DNA of 64,000 nucleotides from Pseudogymnoascus destructans (lineage: Eukaryota > Ascomycota > Leotiomycetes > Thelebolales > Thelebolaceae), in contig NW_020167537.1 in the NCBI RefSeq assembly GCF_001641265.1, forward strand, positions 744,001 through 808,000. The letters run 5' to 3'. Positions 19,401-28,526 of this stretch are shown here, piece by piece. Within the stretch, counting starts at the first letter, position 1; the number at the start of each line of letters is the position of its first letter. A program made the translations under genes and the position numbers. Under the pieces are notes generated by a model. The model did not search any database and had not been told where the DNA came from. It saw only the letters and a program-made list of their open reading frames with translations.

Positions 19401-20587
19401 ACTTTAAGGAATTCCCAAAGGATAAACACGGATTCGACAGCATCCTTGTGTTCATGGACCGACTCGGTAAGGGTTCGGTGTCCATACCGTGTCATAAGAC
19501 CACCGATGCCCGCCAAATGGCGCAGCTATTCATCGAATGGATATATCGATTCGGACACACCCCAGAGTCGATCATTAGTGATCGCGGACCCCAATTCATA
19601 TCAGCTTTCTGGCGAGAGTTCTGCCGAATCATAGGGGTCAAGATTAAGCTGTCGACAGCCTATCACAAGCAGACCGACGGGCAGACGGAAATCATGAATA
19701 GGTATATCGATCAGAGACTGAGGCCCTTCGTATCACATTACCAGGATAACTGGAGCGAGCTCATTCCCATCATGGATCGGGTGCAAATGACCCTTCCCCA
19801 TGCCTCGATCGGAATGACCCCCTACCGACTCAAGTACGGAACTGATCCGCGCACCAGTTGGGACTGGGAAACCCCGAAAGCCACGACCCCTAGGGAAGTC
19901 ATGAACCAGAAGGAAGCCAAAGCAGTAGCAAACCGCATGCACTCCGCATGGATTTACGCAAAGGAGAACATGGCCAAAGCACAAGAGGATATGTCTAAAT
20001 ACGCGAATCGACGCCGACGAGCCATTGACTGGGACGTAGGAGACAAGGTTTACCTATCGACCAAGAATCTGAAAAATCACCGCCCTAGCCGTAAGCTGGG
20101 GCAACAATGGGTCGGACCCTATACGGTACTGGAACAAATCGGACACGGCTTCCGACTAGACCTACCGAAGGGTTCCCAAATACACGATGTCTTCTCTCCA
20201 GACGTACTCATCAAGGCTCCGAATAACCCGCTGCCCGGTCAAGCAGCGCCTGAGCCAAGCAGCGAAGTCGTAGACGGCCTAGAGGAGTGGGAGGTCGAAA
20301 AGATCCTCGCCGTAAGGATCCGGCGAAAACAACTTCAATACCAGGTATCCTGGGTCGGATACGATCCGGACCCGGAATGGTACCCCGCCTCAAACTTTAA
20401 GAACTCCCCCTACAAAATCCGGGAGTTCCACGCGGAGTACCCAAACCTGCCAGGACCACCGCAGGACCTACCCGGCTGGATCACGGAATGGGAGACAGGC
20501 AAACCAAGCTACGATCACGAGAGGCACGGCAAAGCAGAGGAAAACAGCGTCGTTGCTACCTACGACACTAAACTAAACACCCTCTAA
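16418..20587 (+). CDS. Element C Pol polyprotein
   Basis: This long open frame is in the -1 phase relative to gag. The true entry is probably by ribosomal shift near 16460 (gag GAG GAA AAC, continuing GKRRGLGKG), so the ATG at 16418 need not be used. Domains in order: protease (LADTGANGYL, ~65), RT (TAYLDDILIYS, ~549), RNase H (LETDSSNGVVAG and TDHRSLEYF), integrase zinc domain (H..H..CVTC, ~930-965), DDE core (TMDFKEFPKD, ISDRGPQFIS, TDGQTEIMNR) and a C-terminal chromodomain-like fold (WEVEKILAVR...YQVSWVGYD, ~1289-1337). No nonsense or frameshift is seen. Without gag and a 5' LTR it is not autonomous here. Confidence 0.92.
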   Translation: MGGSSRPPVGCVPGGKRRGLGKGSFLGLRKCDLQGLDLRELLGGSQFLVDTTLSMNGLGVQTKSLADTGANGYLVINKLFAQRLSKALQSPIRKLPYSVPIRGFQRNIQSYVSEYIRLHLTVEGRRIYNCPFVLLDLGAQDVIIGKKLFSRFRILLDSAKSLLVWPKEYPPTPSWSKEITLPYHSRELSIRHPAHQSDANRRDDAIDHDDRRREGGRSIPMKVITAHRDAIMITPPSPVRDEGTTHPHPKTPRTRASPMETYKDGPLGQVEAKPPRNGPSAYERKNHGRSGVFSLSRRQTLVRSFTPVQICEIGANAFHYEMMRSDSEFFTTSIYEIDQIIREREAAEDEETLRLIRDKLPHMHRNYSDVFSKSESDQLPPHRIYDHKIQLEAPLPNAFSPLYRQSTEELKATKQYLLENLEKGFIVNSNSPFASPILFVKKADGKLRFCIDYRKLNGLTRNDPYPIPRIDELLGRVSKAKIFTKLDIRQAFHRIRMDPDSEEYTTFRTRYGSYKCKVLPFGLTNGPATYQRYMNDVLMQYLDDFCTAYLDDILIYSEDPAEHMDHVHKVLQRLREAGLQADIKKCEFNVTRTKYLGYILTTTGVEADPEKIEPLRNWIRPTTVTGVKSYLGFCGFYRQFIRNFGKIAKPLTTITSPSEPFLWTDECENAFEEMRRQLLAVQALHHFNPELPTKLETDSSNGVVAGVLSQEHPDKRWYPVSFYSHVLSGHEINWEIHDKELFAIVKAFTKWRPELASVRHRIDVYTDHRSLEYFMSTKVLTAKQVRWMELLSNFNFSIAYTAGKNNQKADILSRREQDLITQQKVKLDSRARVLLGPARLHSRISAELAQTYVASINAMDAPNTQVPFDLIEVLCADNRRSFTDTRVKDPLPNGFIMKDQLLLYKGRLCVNRHTELCTKLIREAHDQVSVAHPSGRKTYQLLAPKYHWVGMEADCLRYVRNCVTCRLSHTSVTKQQGFLHPLPVPEYPMQHLTMDFKEFPKDKHGFDSILVFMDRLGKGSVSIPCHKTTDARQMAQLFIEWIYRFGHTPESIISDRGPQFISAFWREFCRIIGVKIKLSTAYHKQTDGQTEIMNRYIDQRLRPFVSHYQDNWSELIPIMDRVQMTLPHASIGMTPYRLKYGTDPRTSWDWETPKATTPREVMNQKEAKAVANRMHSAWIYAKENMAKAQEDMSKYANRRRRAIDWDVGDKVYLSTKNLKNHRPSRKLGQQWVGPYTVLEQIGHGFRLDLPKGSQIHDVFSPDVLIKAPNNPLPGQAAPEPSSEVVDGLEEWEVEKILAVRIRRKQLQYQVSWVGYDPDPEWYPASNFKNSPYKIREFHAEYPNLPGPPQDLPGWITEWETGKPSYDHERHGKAEENSVVATYDTKLNTL

Positions 20588-20628
20588 GCCAGGGCACCCT
20601 CAGAGCCGTAGCCCTTGCGGAAGCCACC

Positions 20629-21103
20629 TGTTACGACGGAACAAGAAGGCTGGCCAACTACAGGACAGGAAGGAGGGAGGTCGCATGAGACCGGCCCTGG
20701 TACCTGGAGGGGCAGCGGGGAATAGTAGTTCCGAAAGTATCACGTGACGGACTCGCAGGATGATGAGAAGAGTCCTAAGAGTCCAGGACTCTGAGGACTC
20801 GAGTGAGTTCCCAGGAGTCCACTAGGCACGTGACGGACTCGCAGGATGATGAGAAGAATCCTAAGAGTCCAGGACTCCGAGGACTCGAGTGAGTTCCCAA
20901 GAGTCCACTAGGCACGACGCCACTATATAAGTAGATAGTATTTCCTTAGATAGGAGCTTCGTGCTCAACTCAATACAGTATTTGTTATATACTAGTAACG
21001 TGTTACTTGAAGCCTTTGTGTCTGATCCCCTGCCTCCTCTGATAAGTAAACCTTTACGCAAGAGAACCTCTGTGAGTTCTATCGTTTAGAAGTCAGCGTT
21101 ACA
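20629..21103 (+). repeat. Solo LTR of family B inside element C
   Basis: 475 bp from TGTTACGACGG to GTCAGCGTTACA, opposite in orientation to the B copies at 1462 and 15378. It is flanked by the perfect 5-bp duplication ccacc (20624-20628 and 21104-21108). It carries the 86-bp repeat pair and TATA box. No internal B sequence remains, so a full element was probably lost by LTR-LTR recombination. It sits between C pol and the C antisense gene. Confidence 0.95.
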
Positions 21104-21221
21104 CCACCCTTCCCAAACGTCTCACCGGCGTCGCAACAAGCAGCTACCACCATGAGAGACGAAGGGTCGAAGTGACCCCACGCGAAAGACCACGCCCGAG
21201 TTCCCTCCGACACAGGGCCTA

Positions 21222-22040
21222 TCACCCAAGGTCGACGGTCACCCCCTCCTCCTCCACCTCCGCCCCCCTCTTCCTCTTCTTCCCCCCACCACCGCCCACC
21301 TTCGCCGCCGCGGCGAGGACGTCGGGGATCCTCTCCACCAACTCCCCCACCGCATCCACCGCAGAAGCCACCCCATCAAGGGCAGCGATCTCCTTCTCCT
21401 GGTTCACCAGGATCAGGGCCGATTTCTGGCCCACGACGGCCACGGCCTGGCGGACCCGCTACGGTCGTCAGCGCGAGAACCAAAAACACACAAGGGAAAC
21501 GGAAAACTTACCTCCAGACCGTCCTCGACGGCGGCGCGGAGGGCGCAACTCTCCATATAGGCCGAAAGCTCGGCCGGGGAGCGGAACTTCGGCATATTGG
21601 CGGTGGCCAATGTGACCACACGCCCAATCTCCGCCGCAGCAGCCTTGATGGCGGCGGGGATGGGAGGGGTTGCTGCCTCGGTAGCCAGGAGCTTCTGGTA
21701 CTCCGGGCCAGCAAACCAGGAGATCTATCTCCAGAGGTCAGCGACGGGCAGACAGACAAACCACAAAACCGAAAACCAAACGAGAACCCACCGGAACACA
21801 CGTTGCGTGTTGGGCCACGCAGCGCTCACACTTGGAGCTTTCCAAGCTCCACACACACGAGACGGCGGGATCTCCGTCCTTCTTGCGCCCTTTGGCGCGC
21901 ACGCAGCGCATACACTGCTGGCGGAAAGCCACAGTGAGGGCGCCGGGAGGAGGGGGAACCGGCATCTTCAAATTGGAAATCTGCGATTTCCCGTCAGCCC
22001 AACCCAAGTTATCACCACCGCGCCAGCGCGGTTCCGTCAC
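21222..22040 (-). CDS. Antisense Cys-rich gene of element C (spliced)
   Basis: The gene reads opposite to pol, between pol and the 3' LTR. Exons on the minus strand: up to 21792, then 21724-21512, then 21458-21222; introns have GTGGGT...TAG and GTAAGT...TAG ends and the joined frame stays open. The protein has six cysteines, C-x2-C-x16-C-x8-C-x2-C-x5-C (QQCMRC to HATC). An Ala-rich helical part (KLLATEAATPP, AAAAEIGRVVTLAT) follows, then a basic KKRKR near the C-terminus that could be a nuclear signal. A further upstream intron (GTAAGT near 22117, branch GCTAAC) and a first exon reading KPEYEFELRPE around 22190 look likely, but I could not join them in frame, so the start is unresolved. Function unknown. 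Confidence 0.6.
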
Positions 22041-22502
22041 CTATCAAATCGTTCGTTGTGTTTTTGTATCTAAAAACAACCTGTTAGCATCCAGCTGTAC
22101 CATCGGAAGGGCCACTTACCAGTCTCGGGAGGGGGGCTCAGCGTCGTTACAACAAGTTCTGGGCGAAGCTCGAATTCATATTCTGGCTTATAACAAAGCC
22201 GTCCAAATCGGGTTAGCGTGAAATTTCCCCCTCGACACATACCGCGCGGACCCTATTCGATACCAATACGGACCCTCGCAACACTAATCGCCGCGCACAC
22301 AACAAAGACGCGACTTTGCGCAAACGGATTCAGACCACTTCCAGTGCCTATACGGCCGCCCACCATCAGCCTTCTGGACAAACAAAGGGCATTCTAGTCT
22401 TGGCGCCCGCACCTCACCCACCAACCCAAACAAGGGCTCGTCGCGGCAGCTACTCGGCTTGCGTGCTTTGAGGACAAAGCACCTTCTCAAGGCGGGGGGT
22501 AG

Positions 22503-22803
22503 TGTAAGGATGCCTCCTTACTCGGGGTAGTTACGGCCGTCACGTGGCGCCATCGAGACTCGGGGCCGTTACGGGTCAGTCGCGACTGACAGCCTTAGGC
22601 ACATAACGTAAGGAAGCCTTAGGCAAACAGGGAGCTAGCTGAGTCGGAGCGGTTTCGGGTATTTTAAGGGAACAGCCATACAGGGTGACACCTTCATCTT
22701 TTTTGTATCCTTCGTAGTAGACCTATAGGATAGAATACAGCATCACCTCCGACTCGCACTCCCATATGCACCTACGGAGAGCCGTATTCCCTGTGTCCTT
22801 ACA
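22503..22803 (+). repeat. 3' LTR of element C
   Basis: 301 bp from TGTAAGGATGCC to GTGTCCTTACA, with matching inverted ends TGTAAGGA/TCCTTACA, preceded by a G-rich purine tract. It contains a repeated word GCCTTAGGCA and a TATTTTAAG motif that may be the TATA box. The target duplication cannot be tested because the 5' LTR is lost. Confidence 0.85.
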
Positions 22804-23771
22804 TTATCATTACATCAATAGAATGGCAAGTGTTACATGGACTAAAGGTGTTCTTTAAGATATTTGTCAAACCAGCAGAGCAAGTTCAAGCAGATAATTA
22901 TCCAATGTTGAACGTCTGTATTCCACACTATCTACGGCTTTTAAATAAGCTTAAGGCAATGGAAAACGCTCCATCGACAACAGCAGCAATCAGCGCAGCT
23001 TGTAAAGCATCGTATAATAAGCTTGATACTTATTATAACCTTGTGACAAATCAAGGCTCAAGCCACTCATCAATTGCTACTATCTGCGACCCAAGATTCA
23101 ACTTAAGTATATACGAATTTTATATGCCAAATAGTGTAGACGCTGTAAAACGAGATAGGGCAAGAGCACAGTTCACAGCTTGCTATAACCAGTATAAAGA
23201 CCATGAGAACGATATACAGGTTGCTGCTATTGAAGCTACTATTGCTGCTGAAACTGAGCAGCCGACGACTCTAAGAGAACTTGATTCTGACGACAAGATG
23301 TATCAGCATCGTGGGCCTTCTATTGAGGAAGTTGAGTGGCGACGATGGTTCAAAGAGAATGGTGTCGACCGTAATACTAATATCCTCAAATATTGGCAGG
23401 CAAAGCAGTATCAGTATTCAGTTATATCATGGATCGCACGGGACTATTTGGCAATTCCAGCCTCATCGGCAGCGTCAGAGCATATATATTTAGTGTCGGC
23501 GGTGATATAGTCACAAAGAAAAGGAACAGGTTATTACCTTCAACTCTTCGATATCTACTCTGCCTACGGGATTGGGGGGTTATAGGCGACGAGGAGGAGG
23601 ATAATAGCGAGTAGACAGTTATCATATTTCATTACTATATACTACAGTTGAGCCTCAAAATACTCAAATACTATTCGGCGAGGATTTGTATGAGTATTCG
23701 CCGAATACTCCCAGATGGCGAGTATTCGGGAAAACCCCGAATACTATTCGAATACTATTTGGGGAACACTG
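22804..23771 (+). pseudogene. hAT transposase relic (C-terminal half and right end)
   Basis: The frame opens directly from the C LTR as EWQVLHGLKVFFKIF and runs through the hAT catalytic-domain tail to the dimerisation motif DYLAIPASSAASEHI. There a two-base AT expansion (near 23490) shifts frame; FSVGGDIVTKKRNRL and a stop at 23612-23614 follow in the other frame. Downstream are many copies of CGAATACT/AGTATTCG, and the relic ends GGGGAACACTG (23761-23771), the complement of a canonical hAT terminus CAGTGTTCCCC. The N-terminal half is missing beyond element C. Confidence 0.85.
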
Positions 23772-24799
23772 AATATGACATGCGGGGTGATCCAAATCTG
23801 GGGAAGCTGCCTCAACAAGCTAGCTCTGGAGAAGCTTAATCCCCCTCATGATCTGCAACGGCGATATCAGGCAATATTACCCACCAATAGACGGCATAGA
23901 TGCCGTTTAGAACTCGCCGAATTCCGAGATCCCATATTATGTTCAATACTCAGCAAGGTGACAGTGAATGCCCGCATAGGCTCTCCTGCACTAACAGCTA
24001 CCTTCTATCGCCCGGCAATTAAAATCCCAGGAAGTCACAGCTCCGCGCGGGATACCTGCTACTCGTACCAGCAGGTGGCGATTTCAGAACTCATCAGTCC
24101 TTGATGACACCGAAAGGCCGCCGCGGAGAGCAACAGAGGTTCGTAATTGGTGGAAAGATCATCTGGCCATCGGCGGTTCTGTATAGAACAATGGGGAATT
24201 TTCCGTATTCCGAGCATAGGACTCTAGCTCTCATCGAAGCCGCATCGTATTCCATGGTGTCAATATCGCGGTTTGGCGGGGACTCGACACGTGACCCAGT
24301 ATAAAATCCATGAAGTAAATGGTCATCTCAACCCGCCCCAGTGATATAATTTCTGTAATTAAATCAATATTTGCACGTGGAATAAAGTCCGGATTGATTT
24401 GTTAAGCAGCAAGTTTATGGCGCTCCTTCTGTTGAGTAACGCGTGTATTGTTCTGTCTAAAAAGTAGATGCATGAAATTATGCTGAAGTTGAGGTGAGGT
24501 CATGTGACCATATTACAACATCTTCTGTTGAGTAAATTCGATGTATTCAATTCTGACTAACTAAGAGGCTCCCAGCCGCAAGGGCAGATTGGTGGTTCTA
24601 CGTGTGGTCGCTTACTGTAGCCCCTGTATATTACAACATCTTCCCACTCATTGCTGAGTCGCGCTTCCGCTCAGCCAATCAGGTGACTTGCGACGTCGAA
24701 CGACAAATGCGGGAATCCCAAGAACGCAACTTCATAACTTCACAACTCATATCATTGTTCATGGTCATCTCCGGTACCCAAGATTACCCGTGCTAAAGA
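23772..24799. other. Intergenic, no gene seen
   Basis: DNA between the hAT end and the decarboxylase gene. Only short ORFs without recognisable motifs or convincing splice signals were seen. A pair of similar phrases, acaacatcttctgttgag and acaacatcttcccactc, occurs near 24515 and 24635. Confidence 0.5.
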
Positions 24800-25504
24800 A
24801 TGGCAACGAGGTTGGAGGCCAGTGCGGTGGCACCCGCGACTGCTGTTGCGGCTGCAATCAATGACGGCAAGACACATCTTCTGCTGGCGGCAAGCGGTTC
24901 GGTAGCAACAGTGAAGTTGCCATCCATAATCAATGCGCTGAAAGACTACCCAAACCTGTCGATCCGCGTCATTCTTACCAAAGCCGCTGTTCACTTCCTC
25001 GGCGGCCAGTCCTCTGAGCAGCCCACAGTAGCTGCGCTAGCTGCGCTCCCAAATGTTGATGCCGTTCATCAGGATGAGGATGAATGGATTGCACCGTGGA
25101 CGAGAGGTGCCGAGATATTGCATATCGAGTTACGGCGCTGGGCACACCTTCTCGTCATCGCCCCAATGTCGGCGAATCTACTTGCTAAGATCACGGGGGG
25201 TCTTTGTGACGACCTCCTGACGAACACCATCCGTGCGTGGGATATGGCATCATCGGATCAGAAAGCTGCTTCCATCCTTGTTGCGCCAGCAATGAACGAT
25301 AGGATGTTCACTCATCCCTTGACAGTGACACAGCTTTCAATCCTGGAAGGCTGGCCGTGGTTCGAGATTCTGCCAGCGCAGGTGAAGTTGCTCGCCTGTG
25401 GCGATCAGGGACAGGGTGGTATGTGCGATTGGAACGAGATTGTTCGTGTGATTGAGACACGACTGGCAGCGACTGACATAAGTCAAGCAAAGGGGGAAAC
25501 TTGA
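24800..25504 (+). CDS. cab3: Phosphopantothenoylcysteine decarboxylase
   Basis: This 234-aa intronless protein of the HFCD flavoprotein family decarboxylates 4'-phosphopantothenoylcysteine to 4'-phosphopantetheine in coenzyme A synthesis. Visible family marks: the flavin-binding start LLLAASGSVATVK (~28-40), the catalytic-histidine region EILHIELRRWAHLLVIAPMS (~110-130), ANLLAKITGGLCDDLL, the substrate clamp PAMNDRMFTHP (~172) and the cysteine-containing flap LACGDQGQGGM (~207). Length fits the single-domain enzyme rather than the longer yeast Hal3/Vhs3 types with N- and C-terminal extensions. The first ATG in frame is used. The gene stands alone beside the repeat block and looks intact. Confidence 0.93.
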   Translation: MATRLEASAVAPATAVAAAINDGKTHLLLAASGSVATVKLPSIINALKDYPNLSIRVILTKAAVHFLGGQSSEQPTVAALAALPNVDAVHQDEDEWIAPWTRGAEILHIELRRWAHLLVIAPMSANLLAKITGGLCDDLLTNTIRAWDMASSDQKAASILVAPAMNDRMFTHPLTVTQLSILEGWPWFEILPAQVKLLACGDQGQGGMCDWNEIVRVIETRLAATDISQAKGET

Positions 25505-26145
25505 TCGCACGAGATGGTCAAGATGCTTTTCAATATTCATTCATAATGGCGCTACTTAGATATTTGTACTATATACGCTCTAAATTGTGGCGAAAAACTA
25601 GCACATCTGTCCAACATTGTTGTGTGAGGAACAACCCAGTCCTTGATACTTACCCATACCGACAAACCTAGTAGCCTTAAATAGAGCCTCTCAATCCTCT
25701 CCTTTCGACAAGCCACATAGAGAACAGATAGGGAACAGTGTGGAAGCTTCTCAACAAGGGACCGGGCAACTATTGGAGTGGGATTATCAACATTGTCCCT
25801 GCACTTATTTTCCGGCCGGCTTTTATTCACTCATTTGGACGGGAACCCTACAAGTGGCGATGCTCGTTGGAGGTCTTAGAATATAATACCGTCATTTATA
25901 CCCCACTTGAATGCCGTTAAAAGGCCCGCAATGTGCGTCGCCGTTGGTTAGTCCAAAATGCCGCCGTTAGATCAGCTGCTAACTATGGAGGTTGGCATGA
26001 CTATTTTTTGGGGATTCCTCCGCTTCTCCGATAGAATGGAAAATGTGTCTCCGAGACACATTTTCTACAAGAACTGAACCCACGCCATGGGTAAAGTTAT
26101 AAGCCAGGTCTGTCAGCCTGAGATATTAAGACAGAGAGTTCCATT
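25505..26145. other. Intergenic, no gene seen
   Basis: This is the shared 3' side of the decarboxylase gene (plus) and the GH45 pseudogene (minus). No coding signal was found. An inverted repeat aatgtgtctcc / ggagacaca occurs near 26040-26062. Confidence 0.5.
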
Positions 26146-27090
26146 CAGTCAGCCGAGCGTTTGTACCACATAAATAGCGCAGAGATAGCTGTAGGAACCA
26201 TAGTTGGCAATTTCGAAGCCGCAGATGGTGATCTGGCGTTGATCGCATCTACTTCGACTTTGTCGTCATCTTCCCGTTTGCATTTGGTGATATCTGTCAG
26301 GACCTTCGGGCACGTCACGCGCTTATACTCGACACTGTAGTTTCACCGTTAGATTTCGCGGGATTCTTGAAATGGGCTAGAATAGGTACTCATTTTGGCC
26401 CCTCCTCGACATCGTTGAACCAGTCGAACCGCCACTGACAGCCAGGCTTCAGTGCTGCGGGAAGGCGGTGCGATTTGATACGCCCACATTTTTCGCGCCG
26501 AACACAGTATCTGAGACATCATATTCAATACCACATGCTCCAGCGTAGCTCGTGTTCCCGCCAGGTATCTTGTTGATGGCATTAGTAAGGTCGTAACTCT
26601 CTCAGTCTGGGAAGGAACGACCAACATACACCGTGTAAAGGCATTCGGGGAATCGTAGTTTGTGTTAGAGGCTTGCACAATCATCGATTTGCCCTTGACT
26701 GCCCCGCTGGTAAAGTTCAATTGGTAGCAGCTGCAGCACAGCTGGACTCATCGCCGTCAACGAGGTAAGTGCCCACGAAGCCGTAGGATAACGTGTCATT
26801 GACGGCCCAAGGCGAGTTCGTCGGACATCCAAAAGCATGGCCTCCATTGCATCCTGTCCCTTGGGAACTATCTAGCAGCGCGTTTTGATTGACATCGCAA
26901 GACTGGGCTTGAGACTTGCTGACGAAGCCTGCTTTGTCGGCCCAGCCGCAGGACGGTTTGCAGCAGTCTCAATACCGCGATGTTACCGCCGTGGAGGGTC
27001 CGAGTAAATTGGACGTCGCTGCATCAACACAGGAGAAAATGAGAGCAAAGAGGAAGACGGCGAAGATGTGAGGTAGTGGGTGACCTTGAT
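26146..27090 (-). pseudogene. GH45 endoglucanase pseudogene
   Basis: Spread over three frames, the minus strand reads as a secreted GH45 cellulase. A hydrophobic leader (HIFAVFLFALIFSCVDA) leads to the diagnostic catalytic start TSRY*DCCKPSCGW, in which the Trp codon is TGA (26970-26972). Then come GCNGGHAFGC and SPWAVNDTLSYGFVGTYL. A one-base loss at the Trp of the S-W-CCSCYQL motif puts the next part (LNFTSGAVKGKSMIVQAS) in another frame. Later pieces read IPGGNTSYAGACGIEYD, KPGCQWRFDWFNDVE and YKRVTCPKVLTDITKC, with a further shift, to a stop at 26146. The tail after the catalytic domain is Ser/Pro-rich. Plant cell wall hydrolysis was the ancestral role; this copy cannot make it. Confidence 0.88.
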
Positions 27091-28526
27091 AGATTCGTCA
27101 TGGCTAGTAGTGTGAGCATTCTGGGGCTTCATGGGAGATGGAAGAAGTTTCTTCCTGGCAAAAGCACATGTTACCCTGTGAGAGTTTGACAGTGCGCGCT
27201 GACAGTGCGCGCTGACAGTGCTGATAAGATGGCAGGATGGCCCCGATAGTAGGATGGCCGGTGCTTGTAACGGAACCAGTAATTGATGGCAAAAGGATGG
27301 CTAGAAAGAGGATGGCTGGTGCTCCTCTCCACAGGAGAGTAGGTGGTAGACCATAGCTTGACTCTTCCCGCAACTAACACGGTGGAGGACCTCCGTCTGT
27401 CAGTTGCTGCCACTGGACTACTGACCATGGGGAGTCAAGCTGACGACAGGGCCGGCCGACTCTGGTGACTTTAGCTATAGAGTAGTGCGAGTAGGGTTAA
27501 TCAGGGTAACCGCCATGGCCGCCGTCAGGCTCAAGCTAAACTACCAATCGATCCTCTATAAACATCACGAGTCCGACTTCACCATCCGGCCGATGTCGGC
27601 TACGGAGGATGCGAAAGACCAGTTTATGGGCACGTCAAAGCATAACGAAGGTTTCCGACAGCAAGCACGCACATAAGTCAGAGGACAATGATACCAATGT
27701 CGATGAGGAGTTATGGAGCCGCTGGTAGGCTGGTTGGTTGGTGGAGGTCTAGATGGAGGAGCAAATACAGGGACGGTTGGTTTGGAGCTCCAGGGCTTAT
27801 GATTTATGATTTTGTACGTCCGGAGCAAGAGAAATAGAAGAAAATGCATCCGGAATTGCTCAAGAATTACCACTCAATAAGTATGGTACCTGATAGGACT
27901 ACGAGTCGTCGCCGACGAAGCTTGTGTGATCGATATGTATAGAACTCCCTTCTACGCGCCCAGCGTGGAACACTTCCTTTCCGGAGCCCCCCGCGCAGTG
28001 CCAAAAAGCAGAGACAGAAAAAAGCCATGGCAGCCATCATAAGCAATTGGGTGCGCAATTTCAATTGAGGGTAGCGACGCGGGATATATTGTGAGACGTT
28101 GGACTTGGGAAAGAGGAAGGCAGATACTTCGGGTATTAAAGGAAAATGGAAGAAGGGTCGCCATTACAGAGACAACATGGCACAGCGTGCATGTTGGGAC
28201 TTCGTGTGTAGGCTACGGTATGACTACGGTCGTGACAGTGGGCTTCGCTGTGTAGCTACATACTGGCTGTTGAAAAGGCCCTTTTTTTCCTTTGTTAAGT
28301 CGTCAAACTCCAAATTTGTGCCACACATGCAATGCGTGAAATGCGGTCGAGTGTCTGTTTGTGAGGTGCATCGGCGCAAACGTCCAGTGGCTTCGTTGAT
28401 TGTGACCTTTGTCATATGTATGTCAAAGGTTATGGGTAACTTGAAATTATCTGTAACGTCTAAATTACCAATACCGCCAACCTTCTGAGTGACAGCCGTA
28501 ACAGGTTATACTCAGGTCGAGGCGAC
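27091..28526. other. Intergenic with short repeats, no gene seen
   Basis: No convincing gene on either strand. Short repeats are present: two and a half copies of tgacagtgcgcgc at 27187-27224, and four aggatggc words between 27230 and 27325. The right end is the 3' side of the glutamate decarboxylase gene. Confidence 0.5.

Larger units (their letters stand above)
16051..22803 (+). mobile_element. Gypsy element C, 5' truncated
   Basis: The 5' LTR and most of gag are missing; the family A LTR abuts gag at 16051. The rest is well preserved: gag tail with zinc knuckle, an open 1389-aa pol, a solo B LTR inserted downstream, a convergent antisense gene, a purine tract (ending GGCGGGGGGTAG at 22502) and a 301-bp 3' LTR (22503-22803). 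The 3' LTR abuts a hAT transposase reading frame, so C probably inserted into that older transposon. Confidence 0.9.

Noticed and set aside
22284..22490. 68-codon minus-strand ORF near the C 3' LTR as first exon of the antisense gene
   Set aside because: It could not be joined in frame to the downstream exons through the GTAAGT donor near 22117 and shows no protein-like motif.
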